Source: Halorubrum coriense DSM 10284
GTDB lineage: Archaea; Halobacteriota; Halobacteria; Halobacteriales; Haloferacaceae
Direction of reading: 5' to 3'
DNA length: 44,781 nt
Assembly (NCBI RefSeq): GCF_000337035.1
Contig: NZ_AOJL01000013.1
Coordinates: 83,566-128,346, forward strand
Of the stretch, positions 1 to 7,320 are shown one piece after another (within the stretch, counting starts at the first letter, position 1; the number at the start of each line of letters is the position of its first letter). The notes below the pieces were generated by a model, which worked only from the letters and a program-made list of their open reading frames with translations, did no database searches and had not been told where the DNA came from. The translations under genes and the position numbers were made by a program.

Positions 1-78
1 TCATGGTCAGAGTCATCACGCTCTCTTCGTCCCAACGAGGAGCATACGAACCCGCAAGTTGCCTCCGTGGGTCGGTAA
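1..78 (+). pseudogene. TnpB C-terminal fragment
   Basis: The frame open from the left edge ends in NPQVASVGR and a TAA. The same nine-residue ending closes the TnpB remnant near 19.1 kb, and an IS1341-type right end follows both. Only the last 25 codons are inside the window, so it cannot be seen whether the gene is complete upstream. TnpB is the RNA-guided nuclease of IS200/IS605-type elements. Confidence 0.6.
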
Positions 79-130
79 GCGATACCCCCAGCGTGAGGAA
101 ACCTCGCCGTTCACGGCGAGGAGGATGTCA
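79..130 (+). mobile_element. IS1341/IS605-type right end (omega-RNA-like hairpin)
   Basis: After the tnpB stop comes a GC hairpin (CCTCGCCGTTCACGGCGAGG) followed by AGGATGTCA, the typical right terminus of haloarchaeal TnpB elements. This part of such elements normally supplies the 3' end of the guide RNA. A transcription-factor fragment starts at the element boundary. Confidence 0.65.
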
Positions 131-252
131 TGAAACGATGTGATGAGTCTCTCCGACAAGCAGATATTGCTCATGCTGCTGAGGTGAGCGAGATGACGAT
201 ACGAAACAGGTATCCCGAGATATTGGCCGCAGCAGATACTGAAGATGTGTAA
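130..252 (+). pseudogene. Transcription initiation factor TFB, C-terminal fragment
   Basis: The frame encodes about 40 residues including SLRQADIAHAAEVSE and MTIRNRYPEIL, then TAA. This is the last cyclin-fold helix-turn-helix of TFB (archaeal TFIIB), compared with the family pattern of SEVTIRNRYxEL near the C-terminus. The zinc ribbon and first cyclin repeat are absent, and the fragment begins exactly where the TnpB right end stops. I infer that an element insertion or deletion removed the rest. The ATG at 130 is probably fortuitous. A 40-residue piece is unlikely to work as a basal factor. Confidence 0.6.
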
Positions 253-320
253 AGACAGTGAATGTTCGAACCCGTGCGCGAGTTGGTCGAACTAAAATGA
301 TCGGTTACACATATTAGATC

Positions 321-330
321 TATTTTTATT
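321..330 (+). promoter_or_regulatory. TATA box for nadE
   Basis: TATTTTTATT lies about 30-39 nt upstream of the ATG at 360. This spacing suits an archaeal TATA box serving a short-leader transcript, and it favours ATG 360 over the GTG at 336, which would lie upstream of the predicted transcription start. Confidence 0.45.
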
Positions 331-359
331 ACTGTGTGCCTAACATCTTGTTAGAAAAG

Positions 360-2042
360 ATGGAAGAGCAGCTCAAAGTTGGAGTCATACAACACAACCC
401 TGTAATCGGCGATATAGACGGAAATGTCGGTAAGATCGTCACGGAGTACAGGCAGCTGCTGGATACTGAGCCGGATCTCGTCGTCACACCTGAGCTCTCG
501 GTGGTTGGGTATCCACCTCGTGATTTACTCCACCGAGCAGAGATACTTGATGCTCAGGAGGCAGCGCTCAACGATCTAGCGTTAGAAACCGCTGACGGGC
601 CACCGTTAATCGTCGGCGCTGCGGTCAGAACCGAGCGTGACAATGGTGCGCCGGTCCACAATGCCGCAATCGTGCTCCGCGATGGAAAGACGGGTGAAAC
701 GTACCACAAGCGGTTACTCCCGACATACGACGTCTTCGATGAACATCGGTACTTTCAGCCCGGGACCGACCCAGTGGTCGTAGATATTGCGGGCACCGCC
801 GTTGGACTCACAATCTGTGAAGACGCATGGCAGGATGCCGTCGTAACCGGGACGCGCCGCCACGACGAGAGTCCACTACAAGACACAGCTACAAGCGGAG
901 CAGATCTTATTATCACGCTTTCTGCGAGCCCATTCAGTCTTGAGAAGCCGTCGCGACGTGAGCGTCGGTTCGCAGCGCATGCTGCTGAGACAGGCTGTCC
1001 GGTTGTTTTTGTTAATCAAGTGGGTGGGAATGACGAGTTGATCTTCGACGGGCACTCGTTGGTCGCTGTTGATGGAGCGGTCCACGAGCAGCTGACGGGA
1101 TTCGAGTCTAGCACCACTGTGGTAGACGTTCCGGTCCGCGGAGACGCAACAGTTCCGACGGGTAATACTGAAACCCGCGCTACGCAGGCTCGCAAAGCAC
1201 TCACGCTTGGGGTACGGGATTACTTCGAAAAAACTGGGTTTGAGGAAGCCGTAGTTGGGTTATCAGGTGGAATTGATTCAGCAGTCGCGGCCGCGCTCGC
1301 AGTAGCGGCACTCGACGCAGGCAACGTCTATGCCGTGTCGCTCCCAAGTGAAGTCACAAGCCAACAGAGCATCGCCGACGCTCGGACGGTGGCAGCGAAC
1401 TTAGGGATCGAGTTCGATGTGATCCCCATCGGGTCGGTGGTGGAGGACATCTCCCAGACGCTTGATGAGAACGACGCATCGCTCGCTGGTGTTGCTGCTG
1501 AGAACATCCAAGCGCGAATCCGTGGGTCCATCCTCATGGGAATAGCGAACCAGCGTAATGCGCTCGTGCTCACTCCAGATAATAAGAGCGAAGCCGCAGT
1601 CGGCTACTGTACGTTGTACGGCGACGCCGTAGGCGCACTTGCTCCACTGGGTGATTGTTACAAACGGCTGGTGTATGAGTTAGCTAGCGTATTCAACGAT
1701 ACTTTTTCCTCAGCAGAGTCATCGCCAGTCATTCCAACATCTGTAATCGAAAAAGAACCGAGCGCAGAGCTTCGCTCTGGACAGACCGACGAGGAGGAGA
1801 TCCCAGCGTATGAGGTACTAGATCCTATTCTTGAACACTATATCGAGGAGGGCAAAAGCACCAGTTCGATACAAGAAGAATATCCTGACCACGTCGTTGA
1901 CGAAGCACTTCGACGGACCACGCGCGCTGAATTTAAACGGCGACAAACTCCACCACCACTTCGTATCACGCAGAAGTCGCTCGGGCGCGGGTGGAACTAT
2001 CCAATTGCCGCAGCGTACGATTCCCTGCTCGATGACCGCTAA
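360..2042 (+). CDS. nadE: Glutamine-dependent NAD+ synthetase
   Basis: The enzyme makes NAD+ from nicotinate adenine dinucleotide, ATP and glutamine, the last step of NAD synthesis. Residues 1-260 form a nitrilase-fold glutaminase with the expected Glu45 (TPELSVVGYP), Lys117 (YHKRLLPTYD) and Cys153 (LTICEDAW). Residues 290-560 form the synthetase domain with the ATP-pyrophosphatase loop SGGIDS (302-307). The length of 560 residues matches two-domain NadE; many haloarchaea instead carry a short ammonia-dependent form, so acquisition from bacteria is possible. ATG 360 is chosen from the TATA spacing and because the nitrilase fold begins at LKVGVIQ. An in-frame GTG lies at 336. The gene is monocistronic. 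Confidence 0.93.
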   Translation: MEEQLKVGVIQHNPVIGDIDGNVGKIVTEYRQLLDTEPDLVVTPELSVVGYPPRDLLHRAEILDAQEAALNDLALETADGPPLIVGAAVRTERDNGAPVHNAAIVLRDGKTGETYHKRLLPTYDVFDEHRYFQPGTDPVVVDIAGTAVGLTICEDAWQDAVVTGTRRHDESPLQDTATSGADLIITLSASPFSLEKPSRRERRFAAHAAETGCPVVFVNQVGGNDELIFDGHSLVAVDGAVHEQLTGFESSTTVVDVPVRGDATVPTGNTETRATQARKALTLGVRDYFEKTGFEEAVVGLSGGIDSAVAAALAVAALDAGNVYAVSLPSEVTSQQSIADARTVAANLGIEFDVIPIGSVVEDISQTLDENDASLAGVAAENIQARIRGSILMGIANQRNALVLTPDNKSEAAVGYCTLYGDAVGALAPLGDCYKRLVYELASVFNDTFSSAESSPVIPTSVIEKEPSAELRSGQTDEEEIPAYEVLDPILEHYIEEGKSTSSIQEEYPDHVVDEALRRTTRAEFKRRQTPPPLRITQKSLGRGWNYPIAAAYDSLLDDR

Positions 2043-2247
2043 GACTTCTTGAGCGGATCTTCTAAGCTGCGGATAGGCCAAGCTGGGTATGATTTTGTTA
2101 TACTAATTCACGAAGGTGTTGAGCTAGAGTTTGGTGCGAAACTCAGATATAGATCTTACCTGAGCTTATTGATCGCTTGTCTTAGATACAGATCTCAGAC
2201 TCATAGCAGTCAGTAGGTAGGCGGCAAAAGGCAGCGAGTCTGTCCAG

Positions 2248-2658
2248 TTAGTCAGTTCCACTACTCCCCATGTACGCTAACTGCGCCGTGAGATCAGTCG
2301 CAGAGACCATTCCAACGATCTCATTTTTGTCTCCAGCGACTGGGAGATGCTGGATATCTTCGCGGAACATTTTGACTGCAACATCATAGAGAGTAGCCGT
2401 AGATGAAACCGTGAGCACATCCTCTGTCATGTAGTCTCCAACAGTACCGCTGTAGAGAGAGTTATTTGTTGACACGACTGACACGAAGTCAGTACTTGTC
2501 AATACCCCTTTGAGGTGACCCTCAGAGTCTAACACGACCAATGATCCGACACCCTGGTCCAGCAGTATATCTGCGGCTTCAGAGATCTTAGTGTCGGGTG
2601 TAACGGTCAGAAGATCAGTGCTCATTAGATTTTCAACTGGAGTATTATCAACACCCAT
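2248..2658 (-). CDS. CBS domain-pair protein
   Basis: This 136-residue cytoplasmic protein is two tandem CBS motifs (roughly 9-62 and 74-128), each with the MSTDLLTV / MTEDVLTV opening and a GVLTSTDF / GMVSATDL closing strand. CBS pairs bind adenine nucleotides and usually act as energy sensors for a partner. There is no fused catalytic domain, so the partner is unknown. The gene is convergent with nadE and single. The family call is secure; the specific role is not. Confidence 0.9.
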   Translation of the reverse strand: MGVDNTPVENLMSTDLLTVTPDTKISEAADILLDQGVGSLVVLDSEGHLKGVLTSTDFVSVVSTNNSLYSGTVGDYMTEDVLTVSSTATLYDVAVKMFREDIQHLPVAGDKNEIVGMVSATDLTAQLAYMGSSGTD

Positions 2659-2784
2659 GATAACATTACACGCACTACTGATGTATACTAATTTCGGTGA
2701 TTAGTTGCGTATAGAGGTGCGTGTCGCGTCATAGCCACCATATTGTTTAGTGTTAATTGTTATAAGCGAACGAGTAGAGAAAGT

Positions 2785-3639
2785 TGGACACATACGGGTA
2801 ACGCCAAATTCGGGCGTATTGAGTGTCATGAGGCAATCAATGCGTTCGCCCGCGAGATCCTGCTGACTGCGAAGGAGCGACTGGAAGCCGGCGGCTGGCG
2901 CGTCGTCGATGGGATTGTCGATTCGATCTGGGTGACGCCAGACCCCGACGTCGGCGACAACGACGACCGTGGGGACCTCCAGACGCTCGCAACGGCGATC
3001 ACGGAGTAGGTCGACATTCAGCTCGAACACGAAGCCCACTACGACTAGGTGGCGTCCGTGCCGCAACAGGAGAGCAACGCTGGCACATTAACGAAGTACT
3101 TCGGGAAGGTCACCGGTGATGACGAGTTCAAGATTAGAGGAATCAAATCCCGACAGCGCTCAACCCCACCGTTCATCGAGGCCGCCCAGCGTGACTGCCT
3201 CGATCGGCTCGACACGACTCGACCTCCGGACGCTGTACTCGAGTGTATTTAGGAGGCGATCAGTCGGCTCCACGCCGGAGCGGTGCCGGTTGAGGGCCTC
3301 GTTGAACGCAATCGCGTCTCCAAGCCACTCGAACAGCATACGCAGAACACTCAAAATATGGCGGGGATGAAGCGGGCTCGCGACCAAGACCTCGTTGTCC
3401 ATCCTGGACAAGAGATCGAGTACGTGGTCGTTGACGGTGAGAAACACTCGCGGGAGCGGGTCGCGTTGGCTCACGAAAAGACTACGCCGCACGATGCGTC
3501 GTAGTATGAGGCACAATTCATCCGAGCTGTCGGAAGTTTGCTAGCACCGTTTGGCTGGGATCAGCCAGAGATTCGTCGAGCACTGGCAGAGACACGGATG
3601 CCAGAACTGCTGGCCTTCGCCGGCGGTGGAAACGATTAA
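2785..3639 (+). pseudogene. polB: Family B DNA polymerase, C-terminal remnant with four in-frame TAG codons
   Basis: One frame runs from about 2785 to a TAA at 3637 and reads as the C-terminal third of a haloarchaeal family B DNA polymerase: RIECHEAINAFAREIL, GIVDSIWVTPD, TKYFGKVTGDDEFKIRG, ERNRVSKPL, GQEIEYVVVDGEK. Four stops interrupt it (3007, 3046, 3250, 3502), all TAG, with no frameshift in about 285 codons. The exonuclease domain and most of the palm are missing upstream. The simplest reading is a decayed plasmid-type polymerase beside the orc1 origin. Translation through amber codons is a remote alternative. The conserved aspartate of the last palm motif would fall in VDSIW (normally DTD-like), so activity is doubtful even with readthrough. 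Confidence 0.75.
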
Positions 3640-3677
3640 CCAACAGAAGTGGCGGTTGACGTAGGGTTGTTGGTTAA
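3636..3677. repeat. TTAACCAACAG...TTGTTGGTTAA inverted repeat, copy 1
   Basis: Eleven-base arms at 3636-3646 and 3667-3677 form a dyad overlapping the polB remnant stop. A closely similar 41-bp dyad at 7213-7253 lies upstream of a small gene on the other side of orc1. The spacers also agree in part (CGGTTGACGTAG against CTGTTGGCATAG). It looks like a duplicated operator or binding site. Confidence 0.6.
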
Positions 3678-3699
3678 TTACGGTTCCACGTGAGCGAAC

Positions 3700-4110
3700 C
3701 CCCACGGCCCGTGTGCGATGTCACCAACCCACCTCTAAGATGGTGGGCTTGTCGGTGGACTCCCGTTCTGGCCGATCCTACTGGATGGCAGGCGAGTAGC
3801 CGCCATTCACTTTCAGTGCCCCCAACTTGAGGGCGAGGTGACGTGTCGCCCCTCTATGCGGAGACTTTTGCCCCGCATGGAGTGGCCGAAATCCGATGTT
3901 CTTCGCCGCGTTGACTTCGTAGCCGCAGTTCACACAACAGAACTTCGCTTGCGACTGGCGGTTCTCGTCCAACGTCGTCTCGCACTTTGAGCACCACGTA
4001 GACGTGTACGCCGGATTCACCTGTGTGGCGTTGATAATATATACTACGGTACCATGGAGGGAGTCGGACTGTCGGCCCCGGTGGCTGCTTCCCACGGTTT
4101 TAGCCGTGGG
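3700..4110 (-). mobile_element. IS1341/IS605-type element remnant
   Basis: Read on the minus strand, a palindrome CCCACGGCTAAAACCGTGGG (4091-4110) precedes a tnpB C-terminal fragment. The tnpB stop is followed by a right-end hairpin whose arms are CCCACC and GGTGGG (about 3720-3745). The element is internally deleted: only about 90 codons of TnpB remain and no tnpA is present. Confidence 0.6.
3778..4050 (-). pseudogene. tnpB: TnpB C-terminal zinc-finger fragment
   Basis: The product contains QVNPAYTSTWCSKC and FCCVNCGYEVNAAKNIG, the CxxC...CxxC zinc ribbon of TnpB with the last RuvC aspartate region altered (usually VNADxNAAKNI, here VNAAKNIG, so the catalytic Asp triplet is deleted). The catalytic N-terminal two thirds are absent. 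It is therefore inactive as a nuclease, though its right end may still be mobilised in trans. Confidence 0.7.
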
Positions 4111-4180
4111 TTTCTGTTTTGAATTGCTATGAAATCACAACACCAGATGTGAGTGTGACAGCTAGCACGTTGCGGACGAC

Positions 4181-4318
4181 ACACCCCTCTATCGATGTGT
4201 TTTCCACGTTCGGTGTTGTTAGTTAGGTTAGAAGTCGAATCACGGTTTTGACTAAGAGTGCTATTCACTAGCCGTCACCTCGAGGCCAAAGAGACACACA
4301 CCCCTCTATCGATGTGTT
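4181..4318 (+). repeat. Origin repeats 1 and 2 (forward)
   Basis: Copies at 4181-4201 and 4298-4318 share ACACCCCTCTATCGATGTGT followed by T. Both extend by further AC dinucleotides on the left. ACAC and GTGT at the ends give the repeat partial dyad symmetry around ATCGAT. Confidence 0.9.
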
Positions 4319-4483
4319 CCACGCAGTCGTTACTGAACAGATAATCGTAACATCTGAGCTGGGATTGTTGATACAGCCCGAAAATTGACCTTTGGGGCAG
4401 TTATACGTCGAATACTGTAAGAGTACTAGCAACCAAAATTGTTGGAGTGAGAAACACAGAATACACGCAGTCACAACACATCG

Positions 4484-4693
4484 AACACATCGATAGAGGG
4501 GTGTGTGTGTTCGTGTTAATTGGAAGAAAGAAGAGAAGAGAACGAAGAGGATGAAACGAACGACTTGAAACCGACAAGAGTACGTTTCGTCCAATTTGGA
4601 CAGACAAGACGCGGTCACTTCCAACACACTAGTTGAGGTGGTCGACGAATTGCCCACCCCGTGAAGACACTGAACACATCGATAGAGGGGTGT
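4484..4693 (-). repeat. Origin repeats 3 and 4 (reverse)
   Basis: Copies at 4484-4504 and 4673-4693 are exact reverse complements of the forward repeat (ACACATCGATAGAGGGGTGT core), each extended by GTGTGT. They face repeats 1 and 2, giving converging G-rich ends. Confidence 0.9.
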
Positions 4694-4805
4694 GTGTCTT
4701 CGGGTGTGTGATCCTAAACACATCGTCACCGGCTACTGCTAGTTACCCTATTATCACCATTCTCACGCGATTAATGCGGTATCATGCGGTTTCAAACGGC
4801 TAATC

Positions 4806-4826
4806 ACACTTCGATAGAGGTGGGGA
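4806..4826 (-). repeat. Degenerate origin repeat at the orc1 promoter
   Basis: ACACTTCGATAGAGGTGGGG keeps the TCGATAGAGG core and G-run in reverse orientation, about 30 nt before the orc1 ATG. Its position suggests autoregulation of orc1 by its own product, as proposed for other archaeal cdc6 genes. Confidence 0.6.
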
Positions 4827-4853
4827 ACCTTTTTGATACAGGCCGGTATCAAC

Positions 4854-6329
4854 ATGCGTATGGGTATTGACGACTCCGATGATCCTTTAGATGAGTCGGG
4901 ATCGCCGGAGGACGAGACGACGGCTCAAGCAGAGCTGTCGAACGCGTCACAGTCGGAACCGTCGCGACAGCCGACATCGTCTCACGTCACAAACGGTGAT
5001 TCACAGTCCAAAGATGATCCTGACTCTGGAGAGCCCTCACAGTCGATCGAGGACATGCTCCTCGAGTTCGACGACCAGAAAGGATTGATTCGGGAGCGAG
5101 CGCTACTTGATCCCAATTACGTCGTCGAAGAGGACCGCATCGTAGGTCGTGACGAGCAACTTCAGGAGGTCACCAAGATGCTTCGTGTTGCGCTCGGCGA
5201 CAACCGACCGCCGAATCTGTTCCTCTATGGGCCATCCGGAACAGGCAAGTCGCTGATCACAAAGGCTGTTTGTCATAATATTAGCCGTATCTGTAAAAGT
5301 CGAGATATCCAGTTTGGCACAATCGAAGTGAACTGCCAAGATTTAGACACGCTGGGTATTGCCGTGTACGAACTTGTTCAGCAGGCTGCCGACGAAGCAG
5401 GTGTCGCTGTTGAGGTTCCAAAACACGGCGTCGCGACGAAAGAGAAATGGGATGAACTCTATCGGATCGTCAACGAGCATTTCGATTCTGTTGTGTTTGT
5501 CCTTGATGAACTGGATATGCTTGTCGGACGGCGAGACAAACAGGAGCCTGCGTTCTCGCGGCTGCTGTATCAACTCTCCCGAGCTGGCACGAATGACGAT
5601 CTCAACGCGTACATCTCAGTCGTTGCAATCTCAAACGACACGAAGATGATGGAATCTGTCGGGAGTCGCGCCGTTAGTTCGTTTACTCCGGAAGACGTCC
5701 ACTTTGACGACTACGACGCAGACCAGCTCCAATCGATCCTTCGACGCCGTCAAGATGCTTTTCATGATGATGTGCTCGACGATGATGTGATCCCGCTTGC
5801 GGCGGCATTTGCGGCTCAGACTCATGGTGACGCAAGGAAGGCGATTGACCTTATCCGTGTTGCCGGTGAACTGGCTGAACGGGAAGGCGACACTCGCGTT
5901 CGCGAAGAACACGTCCGCACCGCACAAGCGAAAGTCGAAAAAAATCGGGTGCTTGAGGTTGTCCGTGGCATCAGTACACAAAAGAAGCTCTGTCTATACG
6001 CAACCGCAGCTGTCGCTTCCCAAAGCGATGGTGGGTCTGCTCGAAGTACGACCGGTTACCGCGTGTACCAGTATCTGACTGACGCTATCGACGCTGATCA
6101 GTACCATCAGGAGACGTACGTGAACAAAATGAAAGAACTCACGACCTATTCGCTGGTTGACTTCGAACGTCGAAGTCACGGTCCTAGCTCCGGAATGTTC
6201 CTTGAGTTCCAGTTTGGAGAGCGACCAGAAACAATCTTGGAAACACTCCGAGAAGATTCGCGTATTGAGGCGGTCTCTGAGGATGAAGTCAATTCTGTCG
6301 TCAAAGCGCAAATCCGTAACCAGACCTAA
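4854..6329 (+). CDS. orc1: Orc1/Cdc6 replication initiator
   Basis: This is an AAA+ ATPase that binds origin boxes and loads the MCM helicase. Numbered from ATG 4854, it has an acidic, Ser/Gln-rich leader (1-65), Walker A GPSGTGKS (126-133), Walker B VLDELD (216-221), sensor 1 VVAISND, sensor 2 HGDARKAIDLIR and a C-terminal winged helix from about 370. The start is uncertain between ATG 4854, ATG 4860 and an upstream TTG at 4833; ATG is preferred. The gene sits between two clusters of the same 21-bp repeat, which are its probable binding sites. The neighbouring polymerase remnant and small plasmid-type gene suggest an integrated or secondary replicon rather than the main chromosomal origin. 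Confidence 0.93.
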   Translation: MRMGIDDSDDPLDESGSPEDETTAQAELSNASQSEPSRQPTSSHVTNGDSQSKDDPDSGEPSQSIEDMLLEFDDQKGLIRERALLDPNYVVEEDRIVGRDEQLQEVTKMLRVALGDNRPPNLFLYGPSGTGKSLITKAVCHNISRICKSRDIQFGTIEVNCQDLDTLGIAVYELVQQAADEAGVAVEVPKHGVATKEKWDELYRIVNEHFDSVVFVLDELDMLVGRRDKQEPAFSRLLYQLSRAGTNDDLNAYISVVAISNDTKMMESVGSRAVSSFTPEDVHFDDYDADQLQSILRRRQDAFHDDVLDDDVIPLAAAFAAQTHGDARKAIDLIRVAGELAEREGDTRVREEHVRTAQAKVEKNRVLEVVRGISTQKKLCLYATAAVASQSDGGSARSTTGYRVYQYLTDAIDADQYHQETYVNKMKELTTYSLVDFERRSHGPSSGMFLEFQFGERPETILETLREDSRIEAVSEDEVNSVVKAQIRNQT

Positions 6330-6440
6330 TAGCAGCTTTCGCTTGGAGTAGCGTCCATCATTCTCTCGATTTGATCCCAATGGAGCGGTTCCGCAATCGC
6401 TCTGTAGATTAATCTCTGCTGCTATTGTTCATCCGAGCAT

Positions 6441-6774
6441 ACACCCCTCTATCGATGTGTTCAATGTGTCTGCTATCAGGACGCAATTTTCACTCAGCCA
6501 ACCAATTCTCTTCCTCTCAGTTGCGGTTTTTATCTAAATTGCGCAGACACCCCTCTATCGATGTGTTCGAACCGTTTGTTCCCAAGTAACAATTGCTACT
6601 TTGCTTAATGGTTCCTAATCCCCGACTATTGTTTTCCAGTAGTTCGCGTATACACCCCTCTATCGATGTGTTCGGTACGTCTGCTAGCAGTCCACAATTG
6701 ATACTCAAATCACCTGTTTTGTGCCAATATACCGGTTTCCATTCATTCTCGCAGACACCCCTCTATCGATGTGT
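6441..6774 (+). repeat. Downstream tandem array of four origin repeats
   Basis: Copies of ACACCCCTCTATCGATGTGT lie at 6441, 6547, 6652 and 6755, all forward, spaced 106, 105 and 103 bp. The last lacks the terminal T. The intervening units are related: CGCAGACACCC or similar precedes the box, and CAATT(G/T)...ACT follows at similar distances in the first three, so the true unit is a degenerate ~105-bp direct repeat. Ten helical turns per unit would place all boxes on one DNA face. No gene overlaps. Confidence 0.85.
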
Positions 6775-6872
6775 AAATCGGTTTTTGAAGTATTGAAAAG
6801 CCAAGTGAGCGAGGAATTTGCTTAGGTGAACGACTACCAACATTTATGTAAATGTCGCATATGGCTCAGTTG

Positions 6873-7196
6873 CTACTCATCCGCGCTGACTGGTCCCTTG
6901 TATTGTGAGCGGATTTTCTTTCCATCTCGCCACTGCCAATAATAATATCGGTTGTCGTTGATCTCTTTGATCGTTATCGTGGCTTTTGAGGGGACATTGT
7001 TAGGAAGATCGCCAGGTCGCTCGTTAGCTTCGTTGCTATCCGGCTCTTCTTCGAGGTGGACTCCACGAGTTTTGTGCGATGCCAAAGCCTCGGCGTAGTG
7101 TGCGACGTATCGGAGCTGAGTTGGCGAATAGCTGTTGAGCGTGTCAACCATCTCTGTCGGAAGATCCGCTGGTGGCGTCGGTGGCTTGTTAGGCAT
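6873..7196 (-). CDS. Small conserved haloarchaeal protein (DUF6788-like)
   Basis: The 107-residue acidic protein runs from MPNKPPTPPADLP to GPVSADE. Its C-terminal half, ATITIKEINDNRYYYWQWRDG followed by KKIRSQYKGPV, resembles a family of small haloarchaeal proteins often found on plasmids; the family name is from memory and no function is known. The tyrosine/tryptophan-rich motif suggests a nucleic-acid-binding beta sheet, but that is a guess. ATG 7196 is preferred over ATG 7238 because the latter would put translation inside the palindromic operator. It is transcribed toward the origin array. Confidence 0.65.
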   Translation of the reverse strand: MPNKPPTPPADLPTEMVDTLNSYSPTQLRYVAHYAEALASHKTRGVHLEEEPDSNEANERPGDLPNNVPSKATITIKEINDNRYYYWQWRDGKKIRSQYKGPVSADE

Positions 7197-7212
7197 CAGC
7201 AATTGCCTCGTG

Positions 7213-7253
7213 TTAACCAACAGTATCTCTGTTGGCATAGATTTGTTGGTTAA
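7213..7253. promoter_or_regulatory. Operator-like CCAACA/TGTTGG dyad, copy 2
   Basis: Arms TTAACCAACAG (7213-7223) and TTGTTGGTTAA (7243-7253) enclose a third half-site, so CCAACAG-TATCT-CTGTTGG also forms a perfect seven-base dyad. It lies 17 nt upstream of the ATG of the small gene. Copy 1 is at 3636-3677. Confidence 0.6.
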
Positions 7254-7320
7254 ACAGATCGCAACATACCCCGTCTAACAAGGGTGAGATATATCCACAG
7301 AGGCATCGACATAAATGGGC

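Larger units (their letters stand above)
4181..4826. other. Putative replication origin upstream of orc1
   Basis: The intergenic region before orc1 holds four copies of a 21-bp repeat arranged as two forward and two reverse, with a 165-bp centre (4319-4483), plus a degenerate reverse copy next to the orc1 start. Inverted origin recognition boxes flanking a melting region next to an orc1/cdc6 gene is the known design of haloarchaeal origins. The G-rich end of the repeat (GAGGGGTGT on the reverse strand) fits the G-string of archaeal boxes. A 21-nt pure purine run lies at 4522-4542. Origin activity is inferred. Confidence 0.7.

Noticed and set aside
2785-3639. Pyrrolysine-containing DNA polymerase
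   Set aside because: Pyrrolysine systems are not expected in ordinary Halobacteria, the four TAG sites replace unrelated residues, and the upstream two thirds of the gene are missing. Kept only as an item to exclude.
6441-6774. Possible CRISPR array (identical repeats at regular spacing)
   Set aside because: Spacing is ~105 bp, not 60-75 bp; the intervening sequences are related to each other; the same repeat occurs in both orientations upstream of orc1. Origin boxes explain it better.
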